Notes under the pieces: generated by a model | Databases searched by the model: none | Told to the model about the DNA's origin: nothing | Seen by the model: only the letters and a program-made list of their open reading frames with translations | Position numbers and translations under genes: made by a program | Assembly (NCBI RefSeq): GCF_014193655.1 | Contig: NZ_JACHZQ010000001.1 | Span: 372,001 to 436,000 of the forward strand | Direction: 5' to 3' | Length of the DNA stretch: 64,000 bases | Origin: Rhizobium sp. BK313 | Lineage (GTDB): Bacteria; Pseudomonadota; Alphaproteobacteria; Rhizobiales; Rhizobiaceae | In this document: piece after piece, positions 37,640-46,740 of the stretch | Numbering within the stretch: position 1 is the stretch's first letter | Layout of the letters: each line of letters starts with the position of its first letter

Positions 37640-37815
37640 ATCTTATCCTTTTCCGTTCATCCTGCAGCCAGTCCGCGAAAATAAGTGCGTGTCCGACTTG
37701 CGGCAAGACAGGACAGTTTCATGAAGCACTGCAATCTGCAGCTATTCACAGTAGATATTTATTGGGTTATCCCGACAGGATGATTGCCTCCATGTTCAGG
37801 GCGGGAACGGGTCTT

Positions 37816-39495
37816 ATGACAGCGGTGAAATCCGACATAGAAATCGCGCGTGCCGCGAAGAAATTGCCGATCGTCGAGATCGGCGCCAAGCTCGGCATTC
37901 CGGCCGAAGACCTTGCGCCCTATGGGCATGACAAGGCGAAAATCGGCGCACATTTCATTGCCGCCCAGAAAGATAAGAAAGACGGCAAGCTGATTCTCGT
38001 TACCGCCATCAATCCGACGCCGGCCGGCGAGGGGAAGACGACCACGACCGTCGGCCTCGGCGATGGCCTGAATCGCATCGGGAAGAAGGCGATCGTCTGT
38101 GTGCGCGAGGCCTCGCTCGGACCCTGCTTCGGCGTGAAGGGTGGGGCGGCAGGTGGCGGTTATGCGCAGGTCATCCCGATGGAAGACATCAATCTGCATT
38201 TCACCGGCGATTTCCATGCTGTTACCTCGGCGCACAATCTGCTGGCGGCCCTGATCGACAATCACATCTACTGGGGCAACGAACAGAACATCGATGTCCG
38301 CCGCATTACGTGGCGGCGCGCCATGGACATGAACGACCGGGCGCTGCGCGATATCGTCGCCTCGCTCGGCGGCGTGGCCAACGGTTTTCCGCGTGAGGGC
38401 GGTTTCGACATCACCGTTGCCTCCGAAGTCATGGCCATCCTTTGTCTGGCTTCCGATCTGAAGGATTTGGAAAAGCGGCTCGGAAACATCATCATCGGCT
38501 ATCGCCGCGACCGCACGCCGGTCTATGCCCGCGATCTCAAGGCTGACGGCGCCATGGCGGTGTTGCTAAGGGATGCGATGCAGCCGAACCTGGTGCAGAC
38601 ATTGGAAAACAATCCGGCTTTGGTGCACGGAGGCCCCTTCGCCAATATCGCCCATGGCTGCAATTCGGTGATCGCCACCCGCACGGCGTTGAAGCTTGCC
38701 GACTATGTCGTGACCGAGGCAGGATTCGGCGCCGATCTCGGCGCGGAAAAGTTCTTCGACATCAAGTGTCGCAAGGCCGGGCTTTCGCCAGATGCGGCTG
38801 TTATCGTCGCGACGGTACGGGCGCTGAAGATGAATGGCGGCGTCAAGAAGGACGATCTCGGCCAAGAGAATGTTGGCGCCCTCGTGAAGGGTTGCGCCAA
38901 TCTCGGCCGGCACGTCGCCAACGTCCGCAAATTCGGCGTGCCCGTTGTCGTTGCCATCAATCACTTCATCTCGGATACGGATGCGGAGATCGAGGCGCTA
39001 AAGAACTTTGTTGCGCGGCTCGGCGCCGAGGCGATCCTCTGCCACCATTGGGCCGAGGGGTCTGCGGGGATTGAAGAGCTCGCTTATAAGGTGGTCGAGC
39101 TGGCTGAATCCGGCCAGGCGAAATTTCAGCCGCTCTATCCCGACGATCTGTCTCTACTCGAAAAGATCGAGATCGTCGCGTCGAAGATCTACCACGCCGG
39201 CGAGGTGACCGCCGATAAGGCCGTGCGTGATCAGTTGCGCGCCTGGGAGGATCAGGGCTACGGCCATTTGCCTGTCTGCATGGCGAAGACGCAATATTCC
39301 TTTTCGACGGACCCCAATGTCCGCGGCGCCCCGGAGGGGCACATCGTGTCGGTTCGCGAGGTGCGTCTGTCCGCCGGCGCCGGCTTCGTCGTCGTCATCA
39401 CCGGCGAGATCATGACGATGCCGGGTCTGCCGAAATCACCGGCAGCAGAACGGATTTTCCTTAATGATCAGGGATATATCGAGGGATTGTTTTAA
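37816..39495 (+). CDS. fhs: Formate-tetrahydrofolate ligase
   Basis: 559 residues. It makes 10-formyl-THF from formate, THF and ATP for one-carbon metabolism. The P-loop [36 protein letters not shown], the folate-site region [19 protein letters not shown] and the C-terminal [18 protein letters not shown] are diagnostic. The start [15 protein letters not shown] gives the usual family N-terminus; two upstream ATGs in frame (37780, 37792) are less likely. Confidence 0.96.
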   Translation: MTAVKSDIEIARAAKKLPIVEIGAKLGIPAEDLAPYGHDKAKIGAHFIAAQKDKKDGKLILVTAINPTPAGEGKTTTTVGLGDGLNRIGKKAIVCVREASLGPCFGVKGGAAGGGYAQVIPMEDINLHFTGDFHAVTSAHNLLAALIDNHIYWGNEQNIDVRRITWRRAMDMNDRALRDIVASLGGVANGFPREGGFDITVASEVMAILCLASDLKDLEKRLGNIIIGYRRDRTPVYARDLKADGAMAVLLRDAMQPNLVQTLENNPALVHGGPFANIAHGCNSVIATRTALKLADYVVTEAGFGADLGAEKFFDIKCRKAGLSPDAAVIVATVRALKMNGGVKKDDLGQENVGALVKGCANLGRHVANVRKFGVPVVVAINHFISDTDAEIEALKNFVARLGAEAILCHHWAEGSAGIEELAYKVVELAESGQAKFQPLYPDDLSLLEKIEIVASKIYHAGEVTADKAVRDQLRAWEDQGYGHLPVCMAKTQYSFSTDPNVRGAPEGHIVSVREVRLSAGAGFVVVITGEIMTMPGLPKSPAAERIFLNDQGYIEGLF

Positions 39496-39566
39496 GTTCT
39501 GATTCCGGTGCAACTGGGTTTGTAGCCGGTCAAAATTTCCCAAGGACTCCACTGACCCCAGCGCAT

Positions 39567-39821
39567 TTACGAATGCACGGTTGCCACCAGCTTCGAGAGA
39601 TCGCGTAGCGTATCGAGCGCCGAAATATCGAAGTCGGCGGTCGCGAGATCGAGGCCGTAATCCTGCTCCAGCGCGACGATCAGTTCCGTTGCTGCAAGGG
39701 AATCGAGGCGGCCGGCTGTGAAAAGAGGTTCGGTATCGGAAAATGGGTTGCGGTCGCCGCGGGCAGCAAGCAGGTCGCCGACGGTGGCGCGCAATTTGTC
39801 GATCACGATGATGGTCATCAC
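39567..39821 (-). CDS. Acyl/peptidyl carrier protein (DltC-like)
   Basis: 84 residues, a four-helix carrier protein. The phosphopantetheine attachment Ser is in GRLDSLAATELIVALEQ (near 40). Its start overlaps the MBOAT-like gene's stop by 4 nt. It is the last of three coupled genes and is expected to hold the substrate activated by the adenylation enzyme as a thioester. Confidence 0.85.
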   Translation of the reverse strand: MMTIIVIDKLRATVGDLLAARGDRNPFSDTEPLFTAGRLDSLAATELIVALEQDYGLDLATADFDISALDTLRDLSKLVATVHS

Positions 39822-41317
39822 ATTACTCCAAACAGGCTGAAAAAGAAGGCGACGCGATCGTGCATCGTGAAGAGTTCCGGCGTCTCGTTGAAGACAGCGA
39901 CAAGGCAGAAGAACAGGCCGACGCCGATGCGCGGTAGGACCTCATAGCGCAGAAAGCCGTCTTCCGGCTTGGGCTTGCGGCCTCTCAATTGCGAGATGAT
40001 CAATCCGCCGGCGAGCAGTAGCGAATAGACCGCGTAGCTTTCGAAATGCTGCATGGCGCCGAGCAGGCCGTAGTCAAGCGTCAGATTGAGATTCCAGGTG
40101 AAATGGAAAAGCACATTGCCGAAGGAGGCCGCGCAAAGCGTCGCGAAGGCCACTCTCAGCTTGGGTTGCTTCTTGAAGTAGCGCAGGAAAGCCGGGAAGA
40201 AGAAGAAATCGACCAGCAGTTCCTTGAAATAAAAATAATATCGGTTCCAGAATTCGGCGAGCGTGCGGGACGAGAGTGGGCGGACCGTGTTGCGCGGAAT
40301 GGCATAGCCCGCCATGCGCACGATCGCCACGATGACATGGCTCCAGCCGGCAATGAAAGCAATATCGAGCAGATAGTGAACAACCAGCGCCGCCCAGGCT
40401 TCGTAAGCGGGGACAGGTGTGCCGGCTGCATAAAGCTCCATGGCGCGGTGCAAGGTCGGCAAGCCGGCATAGTCATTGAGCAGCTTCGTCAACGCTATGT
40501 AGAGGCCGGTGAGCAGCGCGCCCCAGACGATCAGCTTCAGTGCCTTCAATCGGGTAACGGCAAGGCTGGTTTCATCCTTGACTTCGAATTTCTTCAGATA
40601 GGCCGCGCCTTTGCCCGTGGGCAATGGCGGTCCATCCCAGAAGGGGTGAAACAGGCCGAGCCGCATGCCGTTGCGTGTCGAGTCCTTCGCTTTCTGGTCT
40701 GCCAATGCATAGGCGAGAAACCAGAATCCGGAGGCGAAGGCGGCCAGGAAGGTCCACAGGAACGCCTGCGGCAGTGCCGGCAGCATGCCCGCGACGGCGA
40801 GGAGTACAAGCAGCCAGAAGAGCATAATCATTGACAGCAGCGGGCGCTTGGCAGGCAGCGTCTCGCGGTACCGGCCCTGCAGGTAAAGGGCGATCCATGC
40901 GGCGATCATGAACAGGGCAGTTGCGGCCCAGGCCAGGATTTTCGGATTGGTGCCGGTGAGGCCAAGGCGTTCGATGATGGCAGGCGGTATTTCAGCTAAT
41001 TCAAAGGCGTGAAAAGGCCGGACGATCAGGAACACCAGGGTGGAAGCTGCGATGACCAGGGCGCGCTTCGATGGAAGAAGGGCACAACCGATCAGCCCGG
41101 CGATGGCGATCGCCGCCGTGCCGAAGCCGATGTCCAGGCCGGCGAGAAGGAGGACGGCGAAGAAGGCAGCGTGAATGATCACCGAGCCGTGAACCGTGCC
41201 GGCGAACCGGATCATGTCTGGATTCTTGTCCATTTCCAGCCATGCGCGACGCCAGCCGAGCAATCTGGCGATCATGGAGGGGCGGACGATGGCGCCGGAA
41301 AGGGTGCTGTCGGTCAT
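39818..41317 (-). CDS. Polytopic MBOAT-like acyltransferase (DltB/AlgI-like, divergent)
   Basis: 499 residues with roughly 11-12 hydrophobic helices. SSRTLAEFWNRYYFYFKELL aligns by eye with the MBOAT block RSFxEFWRRWHISLSxW, and NVLFHFTWNL (near 410) supplies the membrane His conserved in this superfamily. The usual WRRWH is replaced by WNRYY, so it is a divergent member. MBOAT proteins transfer acyl groups across or at the membrane. Its start overlaps the ligase stop by 4 nt. The acceptor is unknown. Confidence 0.68.
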   Translation of the reverse strand: MTDSTLSGAIVRPSMIARLLGWRRAWLEMDKNPDMIRFAGTVHGSVIIHAAFFAVLLLAGLDIGFGTAAIAIAGLIGCALLPSKRALVIAASTLVFLIVRPFHAFELAEIPPAIIERLGLTGTNPKILAWAATALFMIAAWIALYLQGRYRETLPAKRPLLSMIMLFWLLVLLAVAGMLPALPQAFLWTFLAAFASGFWFLAYALADQKAKDSTRNGMRLGLFHPFWDGPPLPTGKGAAYLKKFEVKDETSLAVTRLKALKLIVWGALLTGLYIALTKLLNDYAGLPTLHRAMELYAAGTPVPAYEAWAALVVHYLLDIAFIAGWSHVIVAIVRMAGYAIPRNTVRPLSSRTLAEFWNRYYFYFKELLVDFFFFPAFLRYFKKQPKLRVAFATLCAASFGNVLFHFTWNLNLTLDYGLLGAMQHFESYAVYSLLLAGGLIISQLRGRKPKPEDGFLRYEVLPRIGVGLFFCLVAVFNETPELFTMHDRVAFFFSLFGVM

Positions 41318-42891
41318 AGAGCATTCTCCGTGACTGCAGCGGTCCCTGTGTCGAGGCTTGTCAAAAGCGCTTTGCGATCCACCTTGCCGTTGCCGTTCAG
41401 CGGCAGATCACCGACGCGATGGACGGCGCTTGGGACCATATAGGAGGGCAGCCGCTGGCGAAGATCGTCCTTGATCGTGTTTTCATCGAGTGCCGAGCCC
41501 GACACAAATCCGACGATGCCTTTCGCGGAACCATCCGAGAGCGGCCAGGCGACGGCGGCAACATGATCCGACTGGGATGCCGCGCGCAGATGCATTTCGA
41601 TCTCCTCCAGTTCGATGCGATTGCCGAGGACTTTGACCTGGTTGTCCAGGCGCCCGAGGTGGTGGAAGATGCCGTCTTCGTCCTCGACTCCGAGATCGCC
41701 GGTCAGATACCAGCGCTCGCCCTCGATGAGGGGAAAACGTTCCGCCGTGAGCTCCGGTTGACCGAAATAGCCTCTGGCAAGCTGCGCGCCGGAAAGGGCG
41801 ATTTCGCCGGGAATGCCCGATGGCAATGGCCGCAGTGCCGAATCGACGATTCGTGCCGCCATTCCGGGATAGGCCCTGCCGATCGCGACAATCTCGCGGT
41901 TCGGCGTTATGGCGATGGGTTCGATGACGGGTTGGCGCAGGCAGGCGATCGTCGCCTCGGTCGGGCCGTAGATGTTTTCTACCCGGCTGTTCGGCGCAGC
42001 TTTCGCCCAGGCCCGGGCTGTTCCCGCCGGCAGCGCCTCGCCGCAGAAGAAGGATAGGCGAAGGCTCGGCAATGTGCCGGGTTCCAGCGTCCGGTTCTGC
42101 CGCATCATGGCGATGATCGACGGTACGGACAGCCAACTGGTAATCGCCCTATCGCGAATGAAGCGGGCAGGGGCAACCATCTGCAGCGGGTTCATCACAT
42201 GCAGGGAGGCGCCGGCATACCACGTCAGAAACATGTTATGGACGGACAGATCGAAGGTGATGTCACAGGTTTCCGCTGCCCGGTCGTCCGGCGTCAGGCA
42301 GAACCAATCCTGCATGACTTTGAGATAGTGATTGACGGCGTTGGCCGGCACCATGACACCTTTGGGAACGCCAGTCGTTCCGGAGGTGAATTCGATGTAG
42401 GCGAGATGATCCTCTGTGATATCGGCGGGCTTTTCGGGGCCCTGATTATTCAGCATCGAGAACGATCTGATATCGGCACCTTCGGCTGAAGGAATGCCGT
42501 GAGCGTCATCGCCGACAAGGATGGTGCGGGGTGCCGCGGCAACTACCTCCGGCGTCAGAAGCGCCACGCCACGGGCATCGACGATCAGCGCGTCGAGTTC
42601 CAGAGTCGAAAAGAGATGAATGAGGCGCGTCTGCGGAAGTTTCAGATTGAGAGGGACATAAGTACCGCCTGACCATGCGGTGCCAAGAATTCCGGCGCAG
42701 GCGGCGAGGCTGCGGGACGCGAGAATGCCGATACGCCGGGTTCTTGCAATCGTCTGAAGGCAGCCGGCAATGCGGCGCGACAGGGTCGCAAGCTCACGAT
42801 AGCTGAGCTCCCTCCCATTGACGGAGAGCGCCAGCGCATCCGGCCTTTCCAGACTGTGCCGATAAAGTGGCAATGCAATATTTTCGGTCAT
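41314..42891 (-). CDS. Amino-acid/acyl adenylation enzyme (DltA-like)
   Basis: 525 residues, a stand-alone ANL adenylation domain. Core motifs in order: TSGTTGVPKGVMV (A3), ITFDLSVHNMF (A4), NIYGPTEATIAC (A5), WYLTGDLG (A7), GRLDNQVKVLGNRIELEEIE (A8) and NGKVDRKAL (A10 catalytic Lys). The spacing resembles DltA and NRPS adenylation domains. It should activate an amino acid and load it onto the carrier protein at 39567-39821. The start ATG at 42891 is preferred; the frame continues to 42933. Confidence 0.85.
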   Translation of the reverse strand: MTENIALPLYRHSLERPDALALSVNGRELSYRELATLSRRIAGCLQTIARTRRIGILASRSLAACAGILGTAWSGGTYVPLNLKLPQTRLIHLFSTLELDALIVDARGVALLTPEVVAAAPRTILVGDDAHGIPSAEGADIRSFSMLNNQGPEKPADITEDHLAYIEFTSGTTGVPKGVMVPANAVNHYLKVMQDWFCLTPDDRAAETCDITFDLSVHNMFLTWYAGASLHVMNPLQMVAPARFIRDRAITSWLSVPSIIAMMRQNRTLEPGTLPSLRLSFFCGEALPAGTARAWAKAAPNSRVENIYGPTEATIACLRQPVIEPIAITPNREIVAIGRAYPGMAARIVDSALRPLPSGIPGEIALSGAQLARGYFGQPELTAERFPLIEGERWYLTGDLGVEDEDGIFHHLGRLDNQVKVLGNRIELEEIEMHLRAASQSDHVAAVAWPLSDGSAKGIVGFVSGSALDENTIKDDLRQRLPSYMVPSAVHRVGDLPLNGNGKVDRKALLTSLDTGTAAVTENAL

Positions 42892-43066
42892 AGCAATCGC
42901 GGTCGCCCGTCGGGGGACCTTCCACATTCGCAACGGGCGCAGTTTTCGCGAAAAGCCCTGCGATGCAACGCTTTTCGACCATCATGGTTACTGTAGGGCG
43001 GGTAGAGGATTAACAGTCACGGTATTGTGAACATGCCGTTCCAATGAGGAGCCTGAGACTTAGGGT

Positions 43067-43849
43067 TCAGTGGCAATATCTGAACTCGCCTTTCCTCTTC
43101 AACACGTCCAGGTGGAAATGCGTTTCGTGCGCAGCGTCGCTGTCCGGGTCCAGGACGGTTGTGAAGTAGAGGCAGGCGGAGGCGCTGGCCGCGCGCTGGA
43201 ATGCGCCTGTAAGCGTTGGATCTTCGTGGCGGGGCTCGATGCCGATGGTCTTGCCGTTTTCGAAGGTGAAGCTGGCGATATCGACGGCGTTGCCGCGGGC
43301 ATGTTCCGAAATCTTGCCGGTGGTGGCGTTGTTGCGCAGCCGGCAGACATAGGTCGAGGCTTGGTTGATCGTGGTGATCTTGCCGTTGTCCTCCAGCGCG
43401 GTTGCGGCGGCGGGTATCACGCTTTCCTTCATCCAGTGGGCAAGCGCCAGGGCGGCCTCGCAGCGCATCGTGCCTTCCGGTTTCAATTTGATGCCTGGCA
43501 AAGGTTCGGAAAGAGCAATCGGCTTGTCGATGCCGCAGCCGTTGCCATCGTCGATGCGGGGGATATCCTTGAACACCGCACCGATCGCGCTCAACTTTCC
43601 AATGCAAGCTTGATGCTCTTCGTCCGATTCCGTCGCAATGGTCAGGGGCGGCCTGGGCGGACCCTGCATTTCCCTGACGGTCGGTTGGGTCTCCGAAACC
43701 GCCGGTTTTTGTGCCGGTATCGGCAGTTCGCCGGGCGACTGGGTTTGCTCACTATCCGGCTTGGGCTGTGGCATCGGGCCGGTTTCGGGGAGGGAGGCCG
43801 CTGTCAACATGGCGACGGCGGTCGTGACGGAGATGATCCGGAAAAGCAT
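43067..43849 (-). CDS. Extensin-like (DUF/Extensin_2) periplasmic protein
   Basis: 260 residues. A hydrophobic N-terminus (MLFRIISVTTAVAMLTAASL) acts as signal, followed by a Pro/Gln-rich linker (30-75) and the folded domain with RCEAALALAHWM, STYVCRLRNN, SEHARGNAVDIASF and HETHFHLDVL. The His/Asp pattern (HARGNAVDI, HFHLD) resembles LAS/D-Ala-D-Ala-type metal peptidases, so cell-wall binding or cleavage is possible. The ATG at 43849 has GGTGA upstream; a GTG at 43861 has none. Confidence 0.83.
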   Translation of the reverse strand: MLFRIISVTTAVAMLTAASLPETGPMPQPKPDSEQTQSPGELPIPAQKPAVSETQPTVREMQGPPRPPLTIATESDEEHQACIGKLSAIGAVFKDIPRIDDGNGCGIDKPIALSEPLPGIKLKPEGTMRCEAALALAHWMKESVIPAAATALEDNGKITTINQASTYVCRLRNNATTGKISEHARGNAVDIASFTFENGKTIGIEPRHEDPTLTGAFQRAASASACLYFTTVLDPDSDAAHETHFHLDVLKRKGEFRYCH

Positions 43850-43945
43850 CAAGTATTTCACCCATTTCTAATAGCAACGTCGGGAGAACGCTCGATGCGG
43901 CGATTTCGTTGCAATTCAGCAACTTTATCGGTCTGCTTTTAAACA

Positions 43946-43960
43946 TGATAATTTTATTCA
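43946..43960. promoter_or_regulatory. Candidate RirA iron-responsive operator 1
   Basis: TGA-N9-TCA within the wider dyad ATGATAATTTTATTCATGA, the consensus iron-responsive operator bound by RirA in Rhizobium. It lies 36 bp upstream of a second copy and about 180 bp before the TonB receptor start. Confidence 0.65.
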
Positions 43961-43981
43961 TGATTATATCAGTCGGATATA

Positions 43982-44010
43982 TTGACAATAATAGTCATGT
44001 TTTTTATGCG
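43982..44010 (+). promoter_or_regulatory. Candidate promoter of the TonB receptor gene
   Basis: A consensus -35 TTGACA (43982-43987), a 17-bp spacer and a weak -10 TATGCG (44005-44010). The -35 box overlaps iron box 2, which fits repression when iron is plentiful. Confidence 0.5.
43983..43997. promoter_or_regulatory. Candidate RirA iron-responsive operator 2
   Basis: TGA-CAATAATAG-TCA, again TGA-N9-TCA. It coincides with the -35 element of the receptor promoter. Confidence 0.65.
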
Positions 44011-44126
44011 GCAGAAAGAAGGCGGAAATTGCTCCGCTTCGTTCAACGGAATGAACCCAGCCAGCCCCTTGCGTGTGTCAGAGCACCAACCAGCCAGCCC
44101 GGTGAAGCAATTCGAAAGGAATGGTT

Positions 44127-46349
44127 ATGGTTGTCCGGCGATCCCGCTCGGTTCTCTTGGCGTGCACTGCGTTTTTGGCCCTGGGGCTTTGCACGTCGTC
44201 TTATGCGCAGACGGCAAATCAGAATGATGCGACCGCAGACAAAGCGGCGCCGAAGGGCGACCGCGTAACGGAGCTGAAGCCGATCGTCGTCAAGGGGAAA
44301 GCATCGAAGGATGTGCTTGCCGACTCGCCGACGACCACAGAGACGACGGCGAAGGAGATCGATGACAATCAGATTTCCCGTATCGAGGACCTTGGCCGCA
44401 GCACTGAAGTCGGCGTCGGCTTCGACCGCACCAGCGGCAGCATCAATATTCGTGGTCTCGAAAACGACCGTGTGCTGACGACGATCGACGGCATCGAGAT
44501 CCCGTTCTTGCTCGACGGCGCTCGCGACGCGGACGGCGGCGTCAACAGCTTCGACTTCAATACACTATCGACAGTCGACGTTGTGCGCGGTGCCGATTCC
44601 AGCCGTGCCGGTTCCGGTGCTCTTGGCGGCGCCTTCGTGCTGCGCACGCTGGAGCCGGAGGACCTGATCGGCCCCAACGCCACCTGGGGCGGCGTCTTCA
44701 AACTCGGCTATAATGGCGACGACCGCAGCCTCGGCGGCTCGGCGGCAATTGCCAAGCGCATCGACAATACCGCCGTCCTTTTCGAAGGCGGATACACGCA
44801 TGGACATGAGCTGCAAAACAACGGTGACGTCGGCGGCTATTCCACCAAGCGCACTGAGGCCGATCCGGCCGACTATAGCCAGCGCAACGGCCTCTTCAAG
44901 ATCCGCCAATACACGGATGTCGGCACCTTCGGCATCACGGCTGAACATTTCAACAAGGACACGGATACCGACTGGCGCAGCAAGCAGAGCCCGACGGGCA
45001 ATTTCCGCCCCGGCAATTACGATGAGACCGATGGTATCGAGCGCAACCGTCTGTCGCTCGACTATAAATACGAGGCCGACAGCGCCGACTCGCTTGTCGA
45101 TACCGCCAATGCGGTCTTCTATTGGCAGAACCTCATGCGCGAAAACGGTGCCGAGGGTTATCGTTATACCTCCGTTATCGGCGATTATTGGCGCCGGAAC
45201 GAGGTCGAGGATCGCAGCATCGGCTTCAACGGCAATGCGTCGAAGGCCTTCGACACCGGCAGCCTGCATCACAACGTTACCTTCGGCCTCGACGTCGCCT
45301 TCACCAAGACGCATCAATATTCGGCCGGCGGCGACAACTGCGATCTTCCTCGTTGGCGCGCGACTTGCGCATTCCTGCACACCAACCAGTCTGATATGCC
45401 CGATGTCGACGGCAAGCGCGTCGGCGCCTTCGTCGACGACAAGATCGAGATTGGCTCCAGCGGCTTCTCTTTGACGCCGGGCCTGCGCTTCGATTGGTAC
45501 GACTATTCGCCTGAAAACACCGACGCCTACCGCGACAGTGCCAACTATACCGCCTTGCCGTCCGGACAGTCCGATACCCGTTTCTCGCCGAAGCTGCGCG
45601 CGGCCTACCAGCCGCAAAATAATGTCGAACTTTATGCGCAATGGGCCATGGGCTTCCGTGCGCCGAATGTCAGCGAGCTCTATCTGAACTACGGCGTACC
45701 CGGCGGCTATGTCAGCTACGGCAATCCCGACCTGAAGCCGGAGACCAGCAACGGCGTCGAAATCGGCGCCAACCTCGGCGACGATGATTTCGGCGGCCAT
45801 ATCGGCGGGTTCTACAACAAATACAAGAACTTCATCGATACGGAAGTGTCCGTAGATCCGACAGGCACCTATCCGCTGGGGATCACCGATTATTTCAACC
45901 GCGCCAACGTCCGCATCTTCGGCATCGAGGTCAACGCGCACAAGAAGTTCGACAACGGCATCCATATCAAGGGTGCGCTCGCCTATGCCAACGGCAAGGA
46001 CTCCGATACCGGCGAATGGCTTGACTCCGTCGCTCCGGCAAAGGCTGCCTTCACCATTGGCTATGCCACCGAGATCTGGGGAACGGACCTGACCTTAATC
46101 ACCGCGACGAGCGAGCCGAAGAAGGATGGCGACAGCTTCCGCACGCCGGGTTACGGCATCTTCGACCTGACGGGATGGTGGGAGCCGGAGCAGGTGAAGG
46201 GCCTGACGCTGCGCGCCGGTGTCTACAACATCTTCAACAAGACTTACTACGACGCACTCAACGTCGCCTCGACGAGCCTGACCCAGCCGCACGAATTCTA
46301 TTCGGAGCCGGGGCGAACCTTCAAGCTGACGCTGACGCAGAAGTTCTGA
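44127..46349 (+). CDS. TonB-dependent outer-membrane receptor, haem/haemoglobin (ShmR-like) class
   Basis: 740 residues. The signal peptide is VVRRSRSVLLACTAFLALGL...SSYAQ. The TonB box/plug region has LKPIVVKGKA, RIEDLGRSTEVGVGFDR, INIRGLENDRVLTTIDGIEIPF and RAGSGALGGAF. The barrel ends in RTFKLTLTQKF with a terminal Phe. Plug motifs resemble the haemoglobin/haem receptor family, including rhizobial ShmR. The ATG at 44127 is 6 nt after AAGGA; another ATG at 44121 is too close to it. Two RirA-type boxes upstream predict iron repression. Confidence 0.88.
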   Translation: MVVRRSRSVLLACTAFLALGLCTSSYAQTANQNDATADKAAPKGDRVTELKPIVVKGKASKDVLADSPTTTETTAKEIDDNQISRIEDLGRSTEVGVGFDRTSGSINIRGLENDRVLTTIDGIEIPFLLDGARDADGGVNSFDFNTLSTVDVVRGADSSRAGSGALGGAFVLRTLEPEDLIGPNATWGGVFKLGYNGDDRSLGGSAAIAKRIDNTAVLFEGGYTHGHELQNNGDVGGYSTKRTEADPADYSQRNGLFKIRQYTDVGTFGITAEHFNKDTDTDWRSKQSPTGNFRPGNYDETDGIERNRLSLDYKYEADSADSLVDTANAVFYWQNLMRENGAEGYRYTSVIGDYWRRNEVEDRSIGFNGNASKAFDTGSLHHNVTFGLDVAFTKTHQYSAGGDNCDLPRWRATCAFLHTNQSDMPDVDGKRVGAFVDDKIEIGSSGFSLTPGLRFDWYDYSPENTDAYRDSANYTALPSGQSDTRFSPKLRAAYQPQNNVELYAQWAMGFRAPNVSELYLNYGVPGGYVSYGNPDLKPETSNGVEIGANLGDDDFGGHIGGFYNKYKNFIDTEVSVDPTGTYPLGITDYFNRANVRIFGIEVNAHKKFDNGIHIKGALAYANGKDSDTGEWLDSVAPAKAAFTIGYATEIWGTDLTLITATSEPKKDGDSFRTPGYGIFDLTGWWEPEQVKGLTLRAGVYNIFNKTYYDALNVASTSLTQPHEFYSEPGRTFKLTLTQKF

Positions 46350-46378
46350 GCGAACTCATCGTGTGCAGCAAATTGGGC

Positions 46379-46407
46379 GGGCGGTGCTTCGGCATCGCCC
46401 TTTTTTT
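46379..46407 (+). terminator. Rho-independent terminator of the TonB receptor gene
   Basis: GGGCGGTGC, TTCG loop, GCATCGCCC (one G-T pair), then seven T residues, starting 30 nt after the stop codon. Confidence 0.88.
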
Positions 46408-46445
46408 GCGGTGAGTTATGTGCGATGCGAGCAGGTGACGAACAA

Positions 46446-46474
46446 TTGTATATCGCAGCGTTCAATGCTATCAA
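46446..46474 (+). promoter_or_regulatory. Candidate promoter for the ABC-F leader
   Basis: TTGTAT (46446-46451), 17 bp, TATCAA (46469-46474). Initiation about 7 nt later would give a short 5' UTR of about 25 nt ending in a strong ribosome site for the small leader frame. Confidence 0.45.
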
Positions 46475-46506
46475 AGTTGCGCAACCTATTGAGAGAGGAG
46501 GACCGC

Positions 46507-46578
46507 ATGATGACGTTTGTCTGGCGTAATCGCCAGTTCGGTCCGACTCATGCCCTGCAGATGCGTTTGCAGGGCTGA
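46507..46578 (+). CDS. Short leader peptide upstream of the ABC-F gene
   Basis: A 23-codon frame: MMTFVWRNRQFGPTHALQMR followed by LQG and TGA. It is preceded by AGAGGAGGA, the best ribosome site in this neighbourhood, 4-5 nt before the ATG. It lies 162 bp upstream of the ABC-F ATPase. The end of the frame is covered by a perfect hairpin. Several antibiotic-resistance ABC-F genes are controlled by ribosome stalling on such leaders; that role here is inferred. Confidence 0.6.
   Translation: MMTFVWRNRQFGPTHALQMRLQG
46552..46575 (+). promoter_or_regulatory. Hairpin at the 3' end of the ABC-F leader frame
   Basis: GCCCTGCA, 8-nt loop, TGCAGGGC: a perfect stem within the last eight leader codons, ending one base before the stop codon. 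A translating or stalled ribosome would melt it, as expected for an attenuator switch. No T-run follows. Confidence 0.6.
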
Positions 46579-46740
46579 TCAGAGGCTGTCACTCACTCAT
46601 TTCCTTCTGGTCTGCCCTTTTGGGTAACGCAGCGCCGAACCTCTGTTCGCGTGGCTGTGTGACGATATTCAACCGAGTTCCCGCCGATAACCACGCCGAT
46701 GGGCGTTGCGGCCGTGCTCGGCTCAGACCGGAAGAAGACC

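Noticed and set aside
44565..45965. 466-codon minus-strand open frame inside the TonB receptor gene
   Set aside because: Val/Ala/Glu-rich shadow of a barrel-coding sequence with no recognisable family.
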